A stretch of DNA of 64,000 bases from contig NZ_CP018171.1 of assembly GCF_001889605.1 (NCBI RefSeq), forward strand, positions 2,812,501 to 2,876,500, given 5' to 3'. The notes beneath the pieces are model-generated. The model was not told the origin of the DNA. It saw only the letters and a list, made by a program, of their open reading frames with translations, and ran no database searches. This DNA is from Aquibium oceanicum. Its GTDB lineage: Bacteria; Pseudomonadota; Alphaproteobacteria; Rhizobiales; Rhizobiaceae. This document shows positions 1-8,014 of the stretch, in pieces. Made by a program: the position numbers and the translations under genes. Numbering within the stretch: position 1 is the first letter of the stretch; each line of letters opens with the position of its first letter.

Positions 1-345
1 GCCGAATACGAGGTGCCGGAGGATCTGGTGCGCCGGGTGGTGAAGCGCGAGAGCAATTTCCGCCCCGCCGCCTACAATCGCGGCCACTGGGGGCTGATGC
101 AGATCAAGCACGCGACCGCCCGGGGCATGGGCTATGATGGCCCGGCCGAAGGCCTGCTCGATGCCGAGACGAACCTGCGCTACGCCGTCCGCTACCTGCG
201 CGGCGCCTACATGGTCGCCGGCGGCAATCACGACCGGGCGGTGCAGTTCTACGCCCGCGGCTATTACTACGACGCCAAGCGGGCCGGCCTGCTCGACGAA
301 ACCGGCCTCGGCCGCGACCGCACGCGAAAGCGCAAGGCCGGCTGA
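1..345 (+). CDS. Lytic transglycosylase, SLT domain (5' end outside window)
   Basis: The reading frame is open from base 1, so the gene starts upstream; 114 C-terminal residues are visible. The segment KRESNFRPAAYN followed by GLMQIKHATARGMGY is the core of a Slt-type (goose-lysozyme-like) transglycosylase domain, with the Glu of RESNF as the expected catalytic acid. AVRYLRGAYMVAGGN and AVQFYARGYYY match the rest of the domain. The family cleaves the MurNAc-GlcNAc bond of peptidoglycan and leaves 1,6-anhydroMurNAc. The C-terminus is short and basic (RKRKAG). Export cannot be judged because the N-terminus is missing. The next gene begins 21 bases later on the same strand, but a functional link is not evident. 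Confidence 0.85.
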   Translation, partial: AEYEVPEDLVRRVVKRESNFRPAAYNRGHWGLMQIKHATARGMGYDGPAEGLLDAETNLRYAVRYLRGAYMVAGGNHDRAVQFYARGYYYDAKRAGLLDETGLGRDRTRKRKAG

Positions 346-365
346 CCGCGCCGCATGACACCGGC

Positions 366-1547
366 ATGACCGGCACACCATCCCCGCAGGCGGCGGAGGA
401 GGGCAGGGCGGAGGCGGTCCGCGACATCGTGCTGGTCGGCGGCGGCCACGCCCATGTTCACGTCCTGAAGGCGTTCGGAAGCCGCCCCGATCCTCGCATC
501 CGGGTGACCTTGGTGACGAAGGATCTCGACACGCCCTATTCGGGCATGCTGCCCGGTCTCGTCGCCGGCCTCTATCGCCGCGACGAGGTCTACATCGATC
601 TGGAAAAGCTCTGCGCGGCCACCGGCACGCGCCTCGTCCACGCCACCGCGACCGGTCTCGACCGCGCGGCGCGGCGATTGCTTCTCGCCGACGGCGCGAC
701 CCTGCCATACGACGTCGTCTCCCTTGACGTCGGCATCACGCCGGCGCTCGACAGGATCGCGGGTGCGGCCGAGCACGGCATCACGGTCAAGCCGATCGGC
801 AGGTTCCTGGAAAAGTTCGACGCGCTTCTGGGCCGGCTTTACGAGACCGGCGGTCCGCGACGCATCGTCGGCATCGGCGGCGGGGCAGGGGGCGTGGAAC
901 TCATCCTGTCGCTCAGGCACCGCCTGCTCCGCGACGCGCCGGCGAACGGTGTGACGCCCGACGCCTTCACCTTCGCGCTGGTGACCGGCAGCGCGATCCT
1001 GCCCACCCACAACGATCGTGTGCAGCAGGCCTTCCGCAAGACGTTCGCCGAACAGGGCGTGCGCCTGGTCGAGAACGCCCGGGTGCGCGAGGTCCGCGCC
1101 GACGCGGTGATCACCGCCGACGGAGAAGAGCTACCCGCCGACGCCGTGCTGGTGACGACCCACGCCGCTGCGCCGGGCTGGCTGCGGAACACCCGTCTCG
1201 ACCTTGACGAGAAAGGTTTCGTGATGGTCGGGCCGACCCTCCAGTCGCTCGGCGACACTACCGTCTTCGCGGCAGGCGACTGCGCGGCCCTGGTGGAAAC
1301 GCCGCGCGAGAAGGCCGGCGTCTACGCCGTGCGCGCCGGCCCGCCGCTGGCGCGCAACCTCCGCCACGTCGCACTGGGAGAGTCGCCCCGCCCGTGGCAC
1401 CCGCAGAAGCGCCACCTCGCCCTCATCTCGACCGGCGGCAAACACGCCATCGCCTCGCGCGGCTGGCTCTACGCACAGGGCGACTGGGTCTGGACCGTCA
1501 AGGAATGTAACGACCGCCGCTGGATGCGGAAATACAAGGATCTGTGA
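366..1547 (+). CDS. FAD/NAD-dependent oxidoreductase of the SelD-associated NDH-like family, standalone
   Basis: A 393-residue flavoprotein. An N-terminal dinucleotide fold, VLVGGGHAHVHVLKAFG (about residues 21-37), is followed by the second Rossmann motif GIGGGAGGVELILSLRH (about 168-184) and the late FAD motif VFAAGDCAALVE (about 300-311). The GGGHAHVxVL opening and the DRRWMRKYKDL end are typical of the domain usually fused to the N-terminus of selenide, water dikinase (SelD). Here translation stops exactly where the SelD half would begin, and the 70 bases before convergent cysQ hold no SelD remnant. It is therefore either a natural single-domain member or a trimmed fusion. The role is unproven; electron transfer from NAD(P)H to a quinone or other acceptor is inferred from the fold. 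Confidence 0.8.
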   Translation: MTGTPSPQAAEEGRAEAVRDIVLVGGGHAHVHVLKAFGSRPDPRIRVTLVTKDLDTPYSGMLPGLVAGLYRRDEVYIDLEKLCAATGTRLVHATATGLDRAARRLLLADGATLPYDVVSLDVGITPALDRIAGAAEHGITVKPIGRFLEKFDALLGRLYETGGPRRIVGIGGGAGGVELILSLRHRLLRDAPANGVTPDAFTFALVTGSAILPTHNDRVQQAFRKTFAEQGVRLVENARVREVRADAVITADGEELPADAVLVTTHAAAPGWLRNTRLDLDEKGFVMVGPTLQSLGDTTVFAAGDCAALVETPREKAGVYAVRAGPPLARNLRHVALGESPRPWHPQKRHLALISTGGKHAIASRGWLYAQGDWVWTVKECNDRRWMRKYKDL

Positions 1548-1617
1548 GGCGCGAAGGCCGATCGACGTTCGACGCTACGTCGTTTGCAGTATTCGTGGGA
1601 GGACTGGCGGTGCCGTC

Positions 1618-2451
1618 TCAACCGCCGCCGATCGAGCCCAGCAGGGCCGCATCGCCTACCGCCACGAACCATGGGTTGGCGAAATCAACGTCTTCGGCCT
1701 GCTTGCGCTTGCCGTAGACGAAAGCCCCGCCGTCGGTCAGGCGCGTCGCCCCGCCCGCCGCGCGCAGCACCGCGTCGCCCGCCGCCGTGTCCCACTCCAT
1801 CGTGCGGCCGAAGCGCGGATAGAGATCGGCCTCGCCGCTCGCGAGCAGGCAGAACTTCAGCGACGATCCGACCGAGACGGTTTCCGCGCCCGGGAACTTT
1901 TCGATGAAGGTGTCGGTCTCCGGCGTTCGGTGCGACCGACTGGCGACGACCTTCGGAGGAGTGGCGGCGGCGCGCACCGACATTTCCTCGGTCTCCTCGA
2001 TCGCGAAGGACCTGGAGACGCGGCCGTGGGTCGCATGACTCGGACGGCCGGAATAGATGTCCCCGCGCGCCGGGGCGAAGACCACGCCGATCACCGGCTT
2101 TCCATCGCGAACCAGGGCGATGTTTACGGTGAAGTCCGACTTGCGCCCGATGAACTCCTTCGTTCCGTCGAGCGGGTCGATCAGGATGAATTCGGAGCCC
2201 AGATCGCCCGGCACCGTGCCGGCCGAGATCTCTTCCTCGGCGACGCAGACGACGCCTTCCAGCCTGTCGCGCAGTCCGGCGAGGATGATCTTCTCGGCCG
2301 CGCGGTCGGCTTCGGTCACCGGCGAGGAATCAGCCTTCGTGTCGGTCACGAAGCCCGCATCGTAGACCTCCATGATCGCCTTGCCGGCCTTGAGCGCCAG
2401 TTCTTCGAACAGCGCCAGGATCGCCCCGTCGTTTCGTGCGGTGTCGCTCAT
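1618..2451 (-). CDS. cysQ: 3'(2'),5'-bisphosphate nucleotidase CysQ
   Basis: A 277-residue member of the inositol-monophosphatase fold. The metal-binding motif DPLDGTKEFIGR is present, as is the second conserved site WDTAAGDAVLRAAGG near the C-terminus; an upstream EE pair (VAEEEIS) supplies further metal ligands. CysQ removes the 3'-phosphate of PAP (and PAPS), recycling the by-product of sulfate activation. It lies four bases downstream of cysNC on the same strand, so cysD-cysNC-cysQ is very probably one operon. Length and motifs are normal for the family. Confidence 0.93.
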   Translation of the reverse strand: MSDTARNDGAILALFEELALKAGKAIMEVYDAGFVTDTKADSSPVTEADRAAEKIILAGLRDRLEGVVCVAEEEISAGTVPGDLGSEFILIDPLDGTKEFIGRKSDFTVNIALVRDGKPVIGVVFAPARGDIYSGRPSHATHGRVSRSFAIEETEEMSVRAAATPPKVVASRSHRTPETDTFIEKFPGAETVSVGSSLKFCLLASGEADLYPRFGRTMEWDTAAGDAVLRAAGGATRLTDGGAFVYGKRKQAEDVDFANPWFVAVGDAALLGSIGGG

Positions 2452-2455
2452 CGGT

Positions 2456-4363
2456 TCAGGCGATTCCCTTGTCGTTCAGCCAGGTGCCAATCTCCTCGGC
2501 GAGGTCTTCGGGCGTGCGGCCGGAGGTCTTGAGGTGGATTTCGGCGTTCTCGGGCGCCTCGTAGGGCGAATCGACGCCGGTGAAGTTGGTGATCTCGCCC
2601 TTCAGCGCCTTGGCATAGAGCCCCTTGGGGTCGCGCCGGGCGCATTCCTCGAAGGGCGTGTCGACGAAGATCTCGACGAACTCGCCTTCGCCCAAGAGTT
2701 CGCGCGCCATGCGCCGCTCCGCCCGGAAGGGTGAGATGAAGGAGACGAGCACGATCAGGCCCGCGTCGACCATCAGCCGGGCGGTCTCGGCCACGCGGCG
2801 GATGTTTTCCACCCGGTCCTCCTCGGTGAAGCCGAGGTCGCGGTTGAGCCCGTGGCGGATGTTGTCGCCGTCGAGGATGTAGGTGTGGCGACCCTCCGCG
2901 TGCAGCTTCTTCTCCAGAAGGTTCGCCACGGTCGACTTGCCGGAGCCGGACAGCCCGGTGAACCACAGCGCCACCGGCTTCTGGTGCTTCTGCAGCGCCC
3001 GCGCCTGCTTGTCGATGTCGAGCGCCTGCCAGTGGACGTTGGAGGCACGCCGCAGCGGATGACGGATCAGTCCGGCGCCCACCGTGCGGTTGGTCATCCG
3101 GTCGATCAGGATGAAGGCGCCGGTGGCGCGGTCGTCCGAATAGATGTCGAAGGCGACCGGCTGCTGCGTGGAGATGTTGCACGAGCCGATCTCGTTGAGC
3201 TCCAGCGACTTCGCCGCCTCGTGGGCGAAGGTGTTGACGTCGATCCGATGCTTGAGCGTCGTCACCGAGGCGGCGCACTGGTCGCTCTGGGTGCGCAGGA
3301 TGTAGGTGCGTCCCGGCATCAGCGGATGCTCGTCGAACCAGATGACGTCGGCGGTGAACTGGTCCGCCACGTGCGGGCGCGCCGCGGGAGCGACCAGCAT
3401 GTTGCCGCGCGACACGTCGATCTCGTCCGCAAGCACGATCGTCACGGCGTCGCCGGCGGCGGCACTCTCGCGGTCGCCGCCATGGGTGACGATGCGCGCG
3501 ACCTTCGACGCCTTGCCGGACTTCGCCACCACCACCGGATCGCCCTTCGAAACCGTGCCGGAGGCGATCGTGCCGCTGAAGCCGCGGAAGTCGAGGTTCG
3601 GGCGGTTGACGTACTGCACCGGGAAGCGGAACGGCTTTTCCGCCTCGACATGCCCGACCGGCACCTGTTCGAGATGGTCGAGCAGCGTCGGGCCGGAATA
3701 CCAGGCCATGTTGGTGGAACGGGTGGTGACGTTGTCGCCATAGCGGGCCGAGATCGGGATCGGCACGATCGCCTCGAAGCCAAGGTCCCTTGCGAACTCG
3801 AGATACTCCTCGGCGATCCGGCCGAAGACCTCCCGGTCGTAGCCGACGAGGTCGATCTTGTTCACCGCGAGCACGATCTGGCGGATGCCGAGCAGCGAGG
3901 CGATGAAGGAGTGCCGGCGCGTCTGGCGCAGGATGCCGCTGCGGGCGTCGACCAGCACGATCGCCAGGTCGGCCGTCGAGGCGCCGGTCGCCATGTTGCG
4001 CGTGTACTGCTCGTGGCCCGGCGTGTCGGCGACGATGAACTTGCGCTTCGTGGTGGCGAAGAAGCGGTAGGCGACGTCGATGGTGATGCCCTGTTCGCGC
4101 TCGGCCTCCAGTCCGTCGACCAGCAATGCGAAATCGATGTCCTCGCCGGTGGTGCCGTGCTTCTTCGAATCCTTCTCGAGCGCCGCCAGCTGGTCCTCGA
4201 AGATCAGCTTGGTGTCGTAGAGCAGCCGCCCGATCAGCGTCGACTTGCCGTCGTCCACCGATCCGCAGGTGAGGAAGCGCAGGAGCGACTTGTTCTCCTG
4301 CTCGGCGAGATAGGCGCGGAGCTCCGAGGGAACCCCGGCGGCCAGCGTGGCGCTGTCGTTCAT
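2456..4363 (-). CDS. cysNC: Bifunctional sulfate adenylyltransferase GTPase subunit / adenylylsulfate kinase CysNC
   Basis: A 635-residue fusion. The N-terminal part is an EF-Tu-like GTPase (CysN) with P-loop [12 protein letters not shown] near residue 35, DTPGHEQY and NKIDL; two beta-barrel domains follow. The C-terminal 200 residues are APS kinase (CysC) with P-loop [12 protein letters not shown] and [15 protein letters not shown]. Together with CysD it makes APS from sulfate and ATP, with GTP hydrolysis driving the reaction, then phosphorylates APS to PAPS. The frame is open further upstream, but the ATG at 4363 shares one base with the cysD stop (TGATG), which fixes the start by translational coupling; the longer frame would run through cysD. 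Confidence 0.95.
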   Translation of the reverse strand: MNDSATLAAGVPSELRAYLAEQENKSLLRFLTCGSVDDGKSTLIGRLLYDTKLIFEDQLAALEKDSKKHGTTGEDIDFALLVDGLEAEREQGITIDVAYRFFATTKRKFIVADTPGHEQYTRNMATGASTADLAIVLVDARSGILRQTRRHSFIASLLGIRQIVLAVNKIDLVGYDREVFGRIAEEYLEFARDLGFEAIVPIPISARYGDNVTTRSTNMAWYSGPTLLDHLEQVPVGHVEAEKPFRFPVQYVNRPNLDFRGFSGTIASGTVSKGDPVVVAKSGKASKVARIVTHGGDRESAAAGDAVTIVLADEIDVSRGNMLVAPAARPHVADQFTADVIWFDEHPLMPGRTYILRTQSDQCAASVTTLKHRIDVNTFAHEAAKSLELNEIGSCNISTQQPVAFDIYSDDRATGAFILIDRMTNRTVGAGLIRHPLRRASNVHWQALDIDKQARALQKHQKPVALWFTGLSGSGKSTVANLLEKKLHAEGRHTYILDGDNIRHGLNRDLGFTEEDRVENIRRVAETARLMVDAGLIVLVSFISPFRAERRMARELLGEGEFVEIFVDTPFEECARRDPKGLYAKALKGEITNFTGVDSPYEAPENAEIHLKTSGRTPEDLAEEIGTWLNDKGIA

Positions 4364-5289
4364 CAGAAATAGCCCTCGCGCTTCTTCTTTTCCATCGACC
4401 CGGCCTCGTCGCGGTCGATCATGCGGCCCTGCCGCTCGGAGGTGCGGGCGACCAGCATCTCCTCGACGATCTCCTCCAGCGTCTCGGCCTCGGAATCGAT
4501 CGCCCCGGTCAGCGGATAGCAGCCCAGCGTGCGGAAGCGGACCTTGCGGTTCTGCACGGTCTCGCCCGGCAGCAGCTTCATCCGGTCGTCGTCGACCATG
4601 ATCAGCATGCCGTCGCGCTCGATCACCGGGCGCTCCTTCGCGAAATAGAGGGGAACGATCGGGATGTTCTCCTGCAGGATGTACTGCCAGATGTCGAGTT
4701 CGGTCCAGTTGGACAGCGGGAAGACACGGATCGATTCGCCGGGGGCGACGCGGGTGTTGTAGATGTTCCACATCTCCGGCCGCTGGTTCTTCGGGTCCCA
4801 GCCGTGCTGGCCGTCGCGGAAGGAGAAGATGCGCTCCTTGGCCCGGCTCTTCTCCTCGTCGCGCCTGGCCCCGCCGAAGGCGGCGTCGAAGCCGTATCGG
4901 TCGAGCGCCTGGCGCAGCGCCACCGTCTTCATGATGTGGGTGTGGGTGTTGGACCCGTGCGTGAACGGGCCGATGCCTTCCTTGACGCCTTCCTCGTTGA
5001 TGTGGACCAGAAGATCGAAGCCGAGATCGGCGGCCATCCGGTCGCGAAAGGCGATCATCTCCCGGAACTTCCAGGTCGTGTCGACGTGCAGCAGCGGAAA
5101 GGGCGGCTTGCCCGGATGGAAGGCCTTCATGGCCAGATGCAGCATGACGGCCGAATCCTTGCCGATCGAATAGAGCATGACCGGCTTCGACATCGTCGCC
5201 GCCACCTCACGCATGATGTGGATGGATTCCGCTTCGAGGCGCTGCAGGTGGGAGGCCACCAGGGACATATCGGCCATTCCGTTTTCCAA
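4363..5289 (-). CDS. cysD: Sulfate adenylyltransferase subunit 2 CysD
   Basis: A 308-residue PAPS-reductase-like ATP pyrophosphatase. The PP-loop appears as [14 protein letters not shown] near residue 40; [24 protein letters not shown] and the tail [24 protein letters not shown]-like ending are family hallmarks. It is the catalytic subunit that forms adenylyl sulfate, working with the CysN half of CysNC. It is the first gene of the cysD-cysNC-cysQ operon. An ATG at 5289 gives MENGMADMS; an internal ATG at 5277 would also fit, so the exact start is uncertain by four codons. Confidence 0.95.
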   Translation of the reverse strand: MENGMADMSLVASHLQRLEAESIHIMREVAATMSKPVMLYSIGKDSAVMLHLAMKAFHPGKPPFPLLHVDTTWKFREMIAFRDRMAADLGFDLLVHINEEGVKEGIGPFTHGSNTHTHIMKTVALRQALDRYGFDAAFGGARRDEEKSRAKERIFSFRDGQHGWDPKNQRPEMWNIYNTRVAPGESIRVFPLSNWTELDIWQYILQENIPIVPLYFAKERPVIERDGMLIMVDDDRMKLLPGETVQNRKVRFRTLGCYPLTGAIDSEAETLEEIVEEMLVARTSERQGRMIDRDEAGSMEKKKREGYF

Positions 5290-5611
5290 AATGAGAAAGT
5301 GCGCGCTCTATGTTCGACCTGTCCGAGATATTCAAGCAAACGATTACCGAAATGTCTCCGATTGCAGGCATCTTTGCCCGAAGACACCATTGTTTGATGT
5401 CTCGACGGCTCGGGGCGGCGGCGCATATGATCCTCGCCGCGGGAATGCTCTCTTGCGCGCCGGATCGTGGTGCGGCCTCGGCTGGCATCTGAAGGTGTAT
5501 GTGTCGCGCTATCTCGGCAGCGAGGAATTTCTCGCGACGCGGACCCTGGCCCCTGTCCGCCCCCCGCCATCCTTGTAAACCGCCGCGGCTTCGCCCATAC
5601 AGCACGAAGCC
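5290..5611. other. Intergenic region, cysD leader and tRNA-Ser upstream
   Basis: These 322 bases separate divergent cysD (minus) and tRNA-Ser (plus). They must contain both promoters. I see no convincing coding frame, no known riboswitch and no clear -35/-10 pair. The stretch from about 5290 to 5400 is richer in A and T than the genes around it, as expected for a promoter region. Confidence 0.4.
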
Positions 5612-5701
5612 GGAGGGATGGCCGAGCGGTTTAAGGCACCGGTCTTGAAAACCGGCGTGGGCGCGAGCTCACCGTGGGTTCGAATCCCACTCCCTCCGCC
5701 A
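5612..5701 (+). tRNA. tRNA-Ser (anticodon TGA)
   Basis: A class II tRNA of 90 bases including an encoded CCA (5699-5701). The acceptor stem GGAGGGA (5612-5618) pairs with TCCCTCC (5691-5697). The anticodon arm CCGGT-CTTGAAA-ACCGG gives anticodon TGA, reading UCA and other UCN codons. The variable arm is long (GTGGGCGCGAGCTCACC), as in serine tRNAs, and the T-arm TGGGTTCGAATCCCA is canonical. It marks the left edge of the 5.8-18 kb region that holds an IS remnant and the Hyu/TRAP island. Confidence 0.97.
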
Positions 5702-5867
5702 GATGGCCTGGCAAACACATTCTCCTGCTCACGCTGAAGTGGAAAATTTGTTTTTATTTCCAAGGGATATAGGGCGAGGGCTGTTCACCTCCCAATCTTC
5801 GTGAGGTGGTGCCGGTCTCCGAGACAGGGGCATAAGGTGGATCGACCGATGAAAAAGACGATCCAGG

Positions 5868-6148
5868 ATGAAGACACGCAGACGGTTCATGGCCGAATTC
5901 AAGGCGAAGGTCGCGCTTGAGGCGATCCGCGGTGAGGGGACGCTTTCGGAGCTGGCGACGAAGCACCAGCTTCATCCCACCAGATCACGCAGTGGAAACG
6001 GCAGGCCATCGAGAACCTGGCCAGAGCGTTCGACGACAAGTCTTCCGATGCGCAGGTCGGTCGGGGAGCCGAGGTGACGAAGCTGCGCGCCAAGATCGGC
6101 CAGCTCGTCGTTGAGCGGCATTTTTTGGCCAAAACCTTCGATCGCTGA
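5868..6148 (+). pseudogene. IS3-family transposase OrfA, frameshifted
   Basis: The frame opens MKTRRRFMAEFKAKVALEAI and continues GEGTLSELATKHQLHPT, the helix-turn-helix leader protein of IS3 elements. Near 5980 the expected next residues QITQWKRQAIENLARAF are in a different frame, as if one C had been lost from a CCC run. The second frame then ends KIGQLVVERHFLAKTFDR with a stop at 6146-6148. In intact elements OrfA binds the IS ends and, by -1 frameshifting with OrfB, forms the transposase. Confidence 0.75.
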
Positions 6149-6168
6149 GCCTGGATCGGAGGAAGATC

Positions 6169-6900
6169 ATGATTGATCCCGATCACCCAGGGCTTTCAAT
6201 CCGCCGCCAACGCGAACTCGTCTCGATCTCGCGGGCGTCGTTCTATCGTCAGCCGGCGGGCGAGACGCCGGAGAACCTCGAACTGATGCGCAACACCGAC
6301 GAGGCGTTCATGGAAACGCCCTGGTATGGCTCGCGCCAGATGGCGCGGCACGTGCGTCGCCAAGGCTGGTGTGACGGCCGTAAGCGAGTTCGGCGGCTGA
6401 TGCGCAGAATAGGCTTGACGTCGATCTACCAGCCACCGAAGACCAGCGAGCCGCAGCCCCGGCATCGCATCTATCCCTACCTGCTGCGGCACCGGGCGAT
6501 CGAGCGGCCGGATCAGGTGTGGTGTGCCGACGTGACCTACATCCCGATGCGACGCGGCTTTCTCTACCTCGTGGCCATCATGGACTGGTTCAGCCGCAAG
6601 AGCCAGCCCTCGGGCTTGACCCGAGGGTGCTGGCCTGGCGGCTGTCGATCAGGGGAGCCAGTTCACAAGCTTCGCCTTCACGGCCACGCTGAAGGACGCC
6701 GGCATCCGCATCTCCATGGACGGGCGCGGCCGCTGGATGGACAACGTCTTCATCGAACGGCTGTGGCGCAGCCTCAAATACGAATGCGTGTTCCTCAACG
6801 CCTTTGAAACCGGCAGCGACGCCCGCACTCGACCTTCGGCGGCAGGACACCCGACGAGGTCTATGCTACGGCGGAAATGACGGAGCGACTGGCGGAATAG
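6169..6900 (+). pseudogene. IS3-family transposase OrfB (DDE integrase core), disrupted
   Basis: The frame from ATG 6169 is intact through the HTH_21-like region and the first catalytic Asp (WCADVTYIPM) up to MDWFSRK at 6600. There a short palindromic insertion interrupts it. Afterwards LAWRLS is joined directly to DQGSQFTS, so a few tens of codons between these motifs are gone. ERLWRSLKYECVFLNAFETGS is intact, then another deletion near 6820 joins it to PHSTFGGRTPDEVYA. The stop is at 6898-6900. The three acidic motifs survive but in different frames and with wrong spacing, so the protein cannot be functional. Confidence 0.8.
6607..6627. repeat. Short palindromic repeat inserted in orfB
   Basis: Arms CCCTCGGG (6607-6614) and CCCGAGGG (6620-6627) flank the loop CTTGA. 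The pairing extends outward through CCAGC/GCTGG with a small bulge. The transposase reads correctly up to 6600 and resumes at GTGCTGGCCTGG, so about 26 bases appear added. Sequences of this kind, CCTCGGGTCAAGCCCGAGG, are dispersed palindromes in alphaproteobacterial genomes as far as I recall. Confidence 0.65.
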
Positions 6901-6961
6901 AAACCAACCCGATCCACCTTAGCCAAGCCGCCAAACTGTCTCACCAGGCGGGTCCACCTCA

Positions 6962-7302
6962 GTTCCCGGTCGAGGTATGCCAGATTAGAGCGCATGAAAC
7001 CGGCGGGCCGGTTATCGTCGTTGATTTTCCTGAGGCCGCGTCTCCGACTGACGAGCGCTCGTCACAAGCACGCTCTTTTTGCGGTAGTTGCAGAACCTAG
7101 TGGGCCTCTATGGCGGACCCTTGGCGTTGACGGTGCCGGCTGGCGGATTGACGGCAATGGCCGGTGGGCTCGGCAATCCACAGCGTGAGCTCCACTAGGC
7201 AAGATGATTCTGTGGCCGGTTGCGCGCCCATCCGCAGCGCCTGGAGCGGGCCGAGGACAGGGAAAAAAATCGTAATCCGGATTGTTGACAATCTGATCGA
7301 CA
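6962..7302. other. Intergenic region upstream of the GntR gene
   Basis: These 341 bases lie between the IS right end and the regulator gene. No frame here resembles a known protein. The only recognisable element is the candidate operator at 7281-7292. An A-rich patch, GGAAAAAAAT at 7261-7270, and the AT-rich stretch after it suit a promoter for the regulator and possibly the whole island. Confidence 0.4.
7281..7292. promoter_or_regulatory. Candidate GntR/FCD operator
   Basis: ATTGT-TG-ACAAT is a perfect 5+5 palindrome just upstream of the regulator start, and an imperfect second half-site TCGACAAT follows at 7297-7304. FadR-subfamily GntR proteins commonly bind short palindromes with TTGT and ACAA arms. 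Autoregulation is inferred, not shown. Confidence 0.4.
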
Positions 7303-8007
7303 ATGTGTCCTATTCCATCCATGGCGGATGGACTGGACATGGATCAGGCACTCGAAGTCACGTCGCGGATGGGCACCGGGGAACTCGCGCAGATCCTTCG
7401 CGACCGGATCGTGAGGGAAATCTATGTGGCCGGGCAGCGGCTGCGTGAGCGGGAGGTTTCCGAGGAGTTCGGCGCGTCGCGGGCGCAGGTGAGGGAGGCG
7501 TTCTCGCTGCTGGTCGAACGCCGCTTGATGGTGCGGGAGGCGAATGTCGGGGTGACGATAGCCCGGCTCGGCCCGCACGAGATCGTCGAACTCTACGAGT
7601 TGCGCGGCGCGGTCGAGGGGCTTGCGGCCCGCCTCGCTGCCGAGCGCGCGCCCGCGGGGGCCTGGGAAAGCCTGTGCCATGATTTCGGCGCGCCCGCCGA
7701 CCGCATGATCGAGGAGCACGACATCGATGGCTATCTCGAACTGATCGACCGCGCCTATCGCTCGATCGTTTCTTACGCCGGCAATTCGGTCCTCCAGGAA
7801 ACCATGGCGCAGATCTACGATCGCCTGGCGGTCCTGGCGCGTCGCTCGATCCTGTTGCCGGGCCGCACGGTGGAGGGGCTGCGGCTGCACCGCGAACTCC
7901 TCGCCGCCCTGGCGGCGAGGGACGGGGAGGCCGCCGAACGGATCAAGCGGGCCAATCTGAGCGGTGCCTGCGAGACGCTCCTGCGCTTCGCCAACTATGT
8001 CCGGTGA
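7303..8007 (+). CDS. GntR-family transcriptional regulator, FCD (FadR) subfamily
   Basis: A 234-residue regulator. The N-terminal winged helix is visible in ILRDRIVREIYVAGQRLRE followed by VSEEFGASRAQVREAFSLL (about residues 27-65). A helical FCD domain follows, beginning HEIVELYELRGAVEGLAARLAAE and ending with the conserved REL..ALAARDGEAAERI helix. FCD proteins sense small organic acids, often a substrate or intermediate of the pathway they control. Starts at 7303, 7321 or 7339 are all possible since none has a strong Shine-Dalgarno sequence; a later start would put the candidate operator further from the gene. It heads the island on the same strand, seven bases before hyuA, so it is the likely local regulator. 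Confidence 0.88.
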   Translation: MCPIPSMADGLDMDQALEVTSRMGTGELAQILRDRIVREIYVAGQRLREREVSEEFGASRAQVREAFSLLVERRLMVREANVGVTIARLGPHEIVELYELRGAVEGLAARLAAERAPAGAWESLCHDFGAPADRMIEEHDIDGYLELIDRAYRSIVSYAGNSVLQETMAQIYDRLAVLARRSILLPGRTVEGLRLHRELLAALAARDGEAAERIKRANLSGACETLLRFANYVR

Positions 8008-8014
8008 GGCGCAT

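Larger units (their letters stand above)
5802..6961 (+). mobile_element. Decayed IS3-family insertion sequence
   Basis: An element of about 1.16 kb with orfA and orfB of the IS3 type. The ends form imperfect inverted repeats: the left end starts TGAGGTGG at 5802 and the right end finishes CCACCTCA at 6961, and both arms share GAGACAG about 20 bases inside. A second, subterminal inverted pair TAAGGTGGATCG lies at 5833-5844 and 6910-6921. No matching target-site duplication is visible beside the ends. Both frames are broken, so the copy is inactive. It sits about 100 bases downstream of tRNA-Ser. Confidence 0.75.

Noticed and set aside
1548-1617. SelD remnant downstream of the NDH-like gene
   Set aside because: The 70 bases before convergent cysQ show no SelD sequence in any frame.
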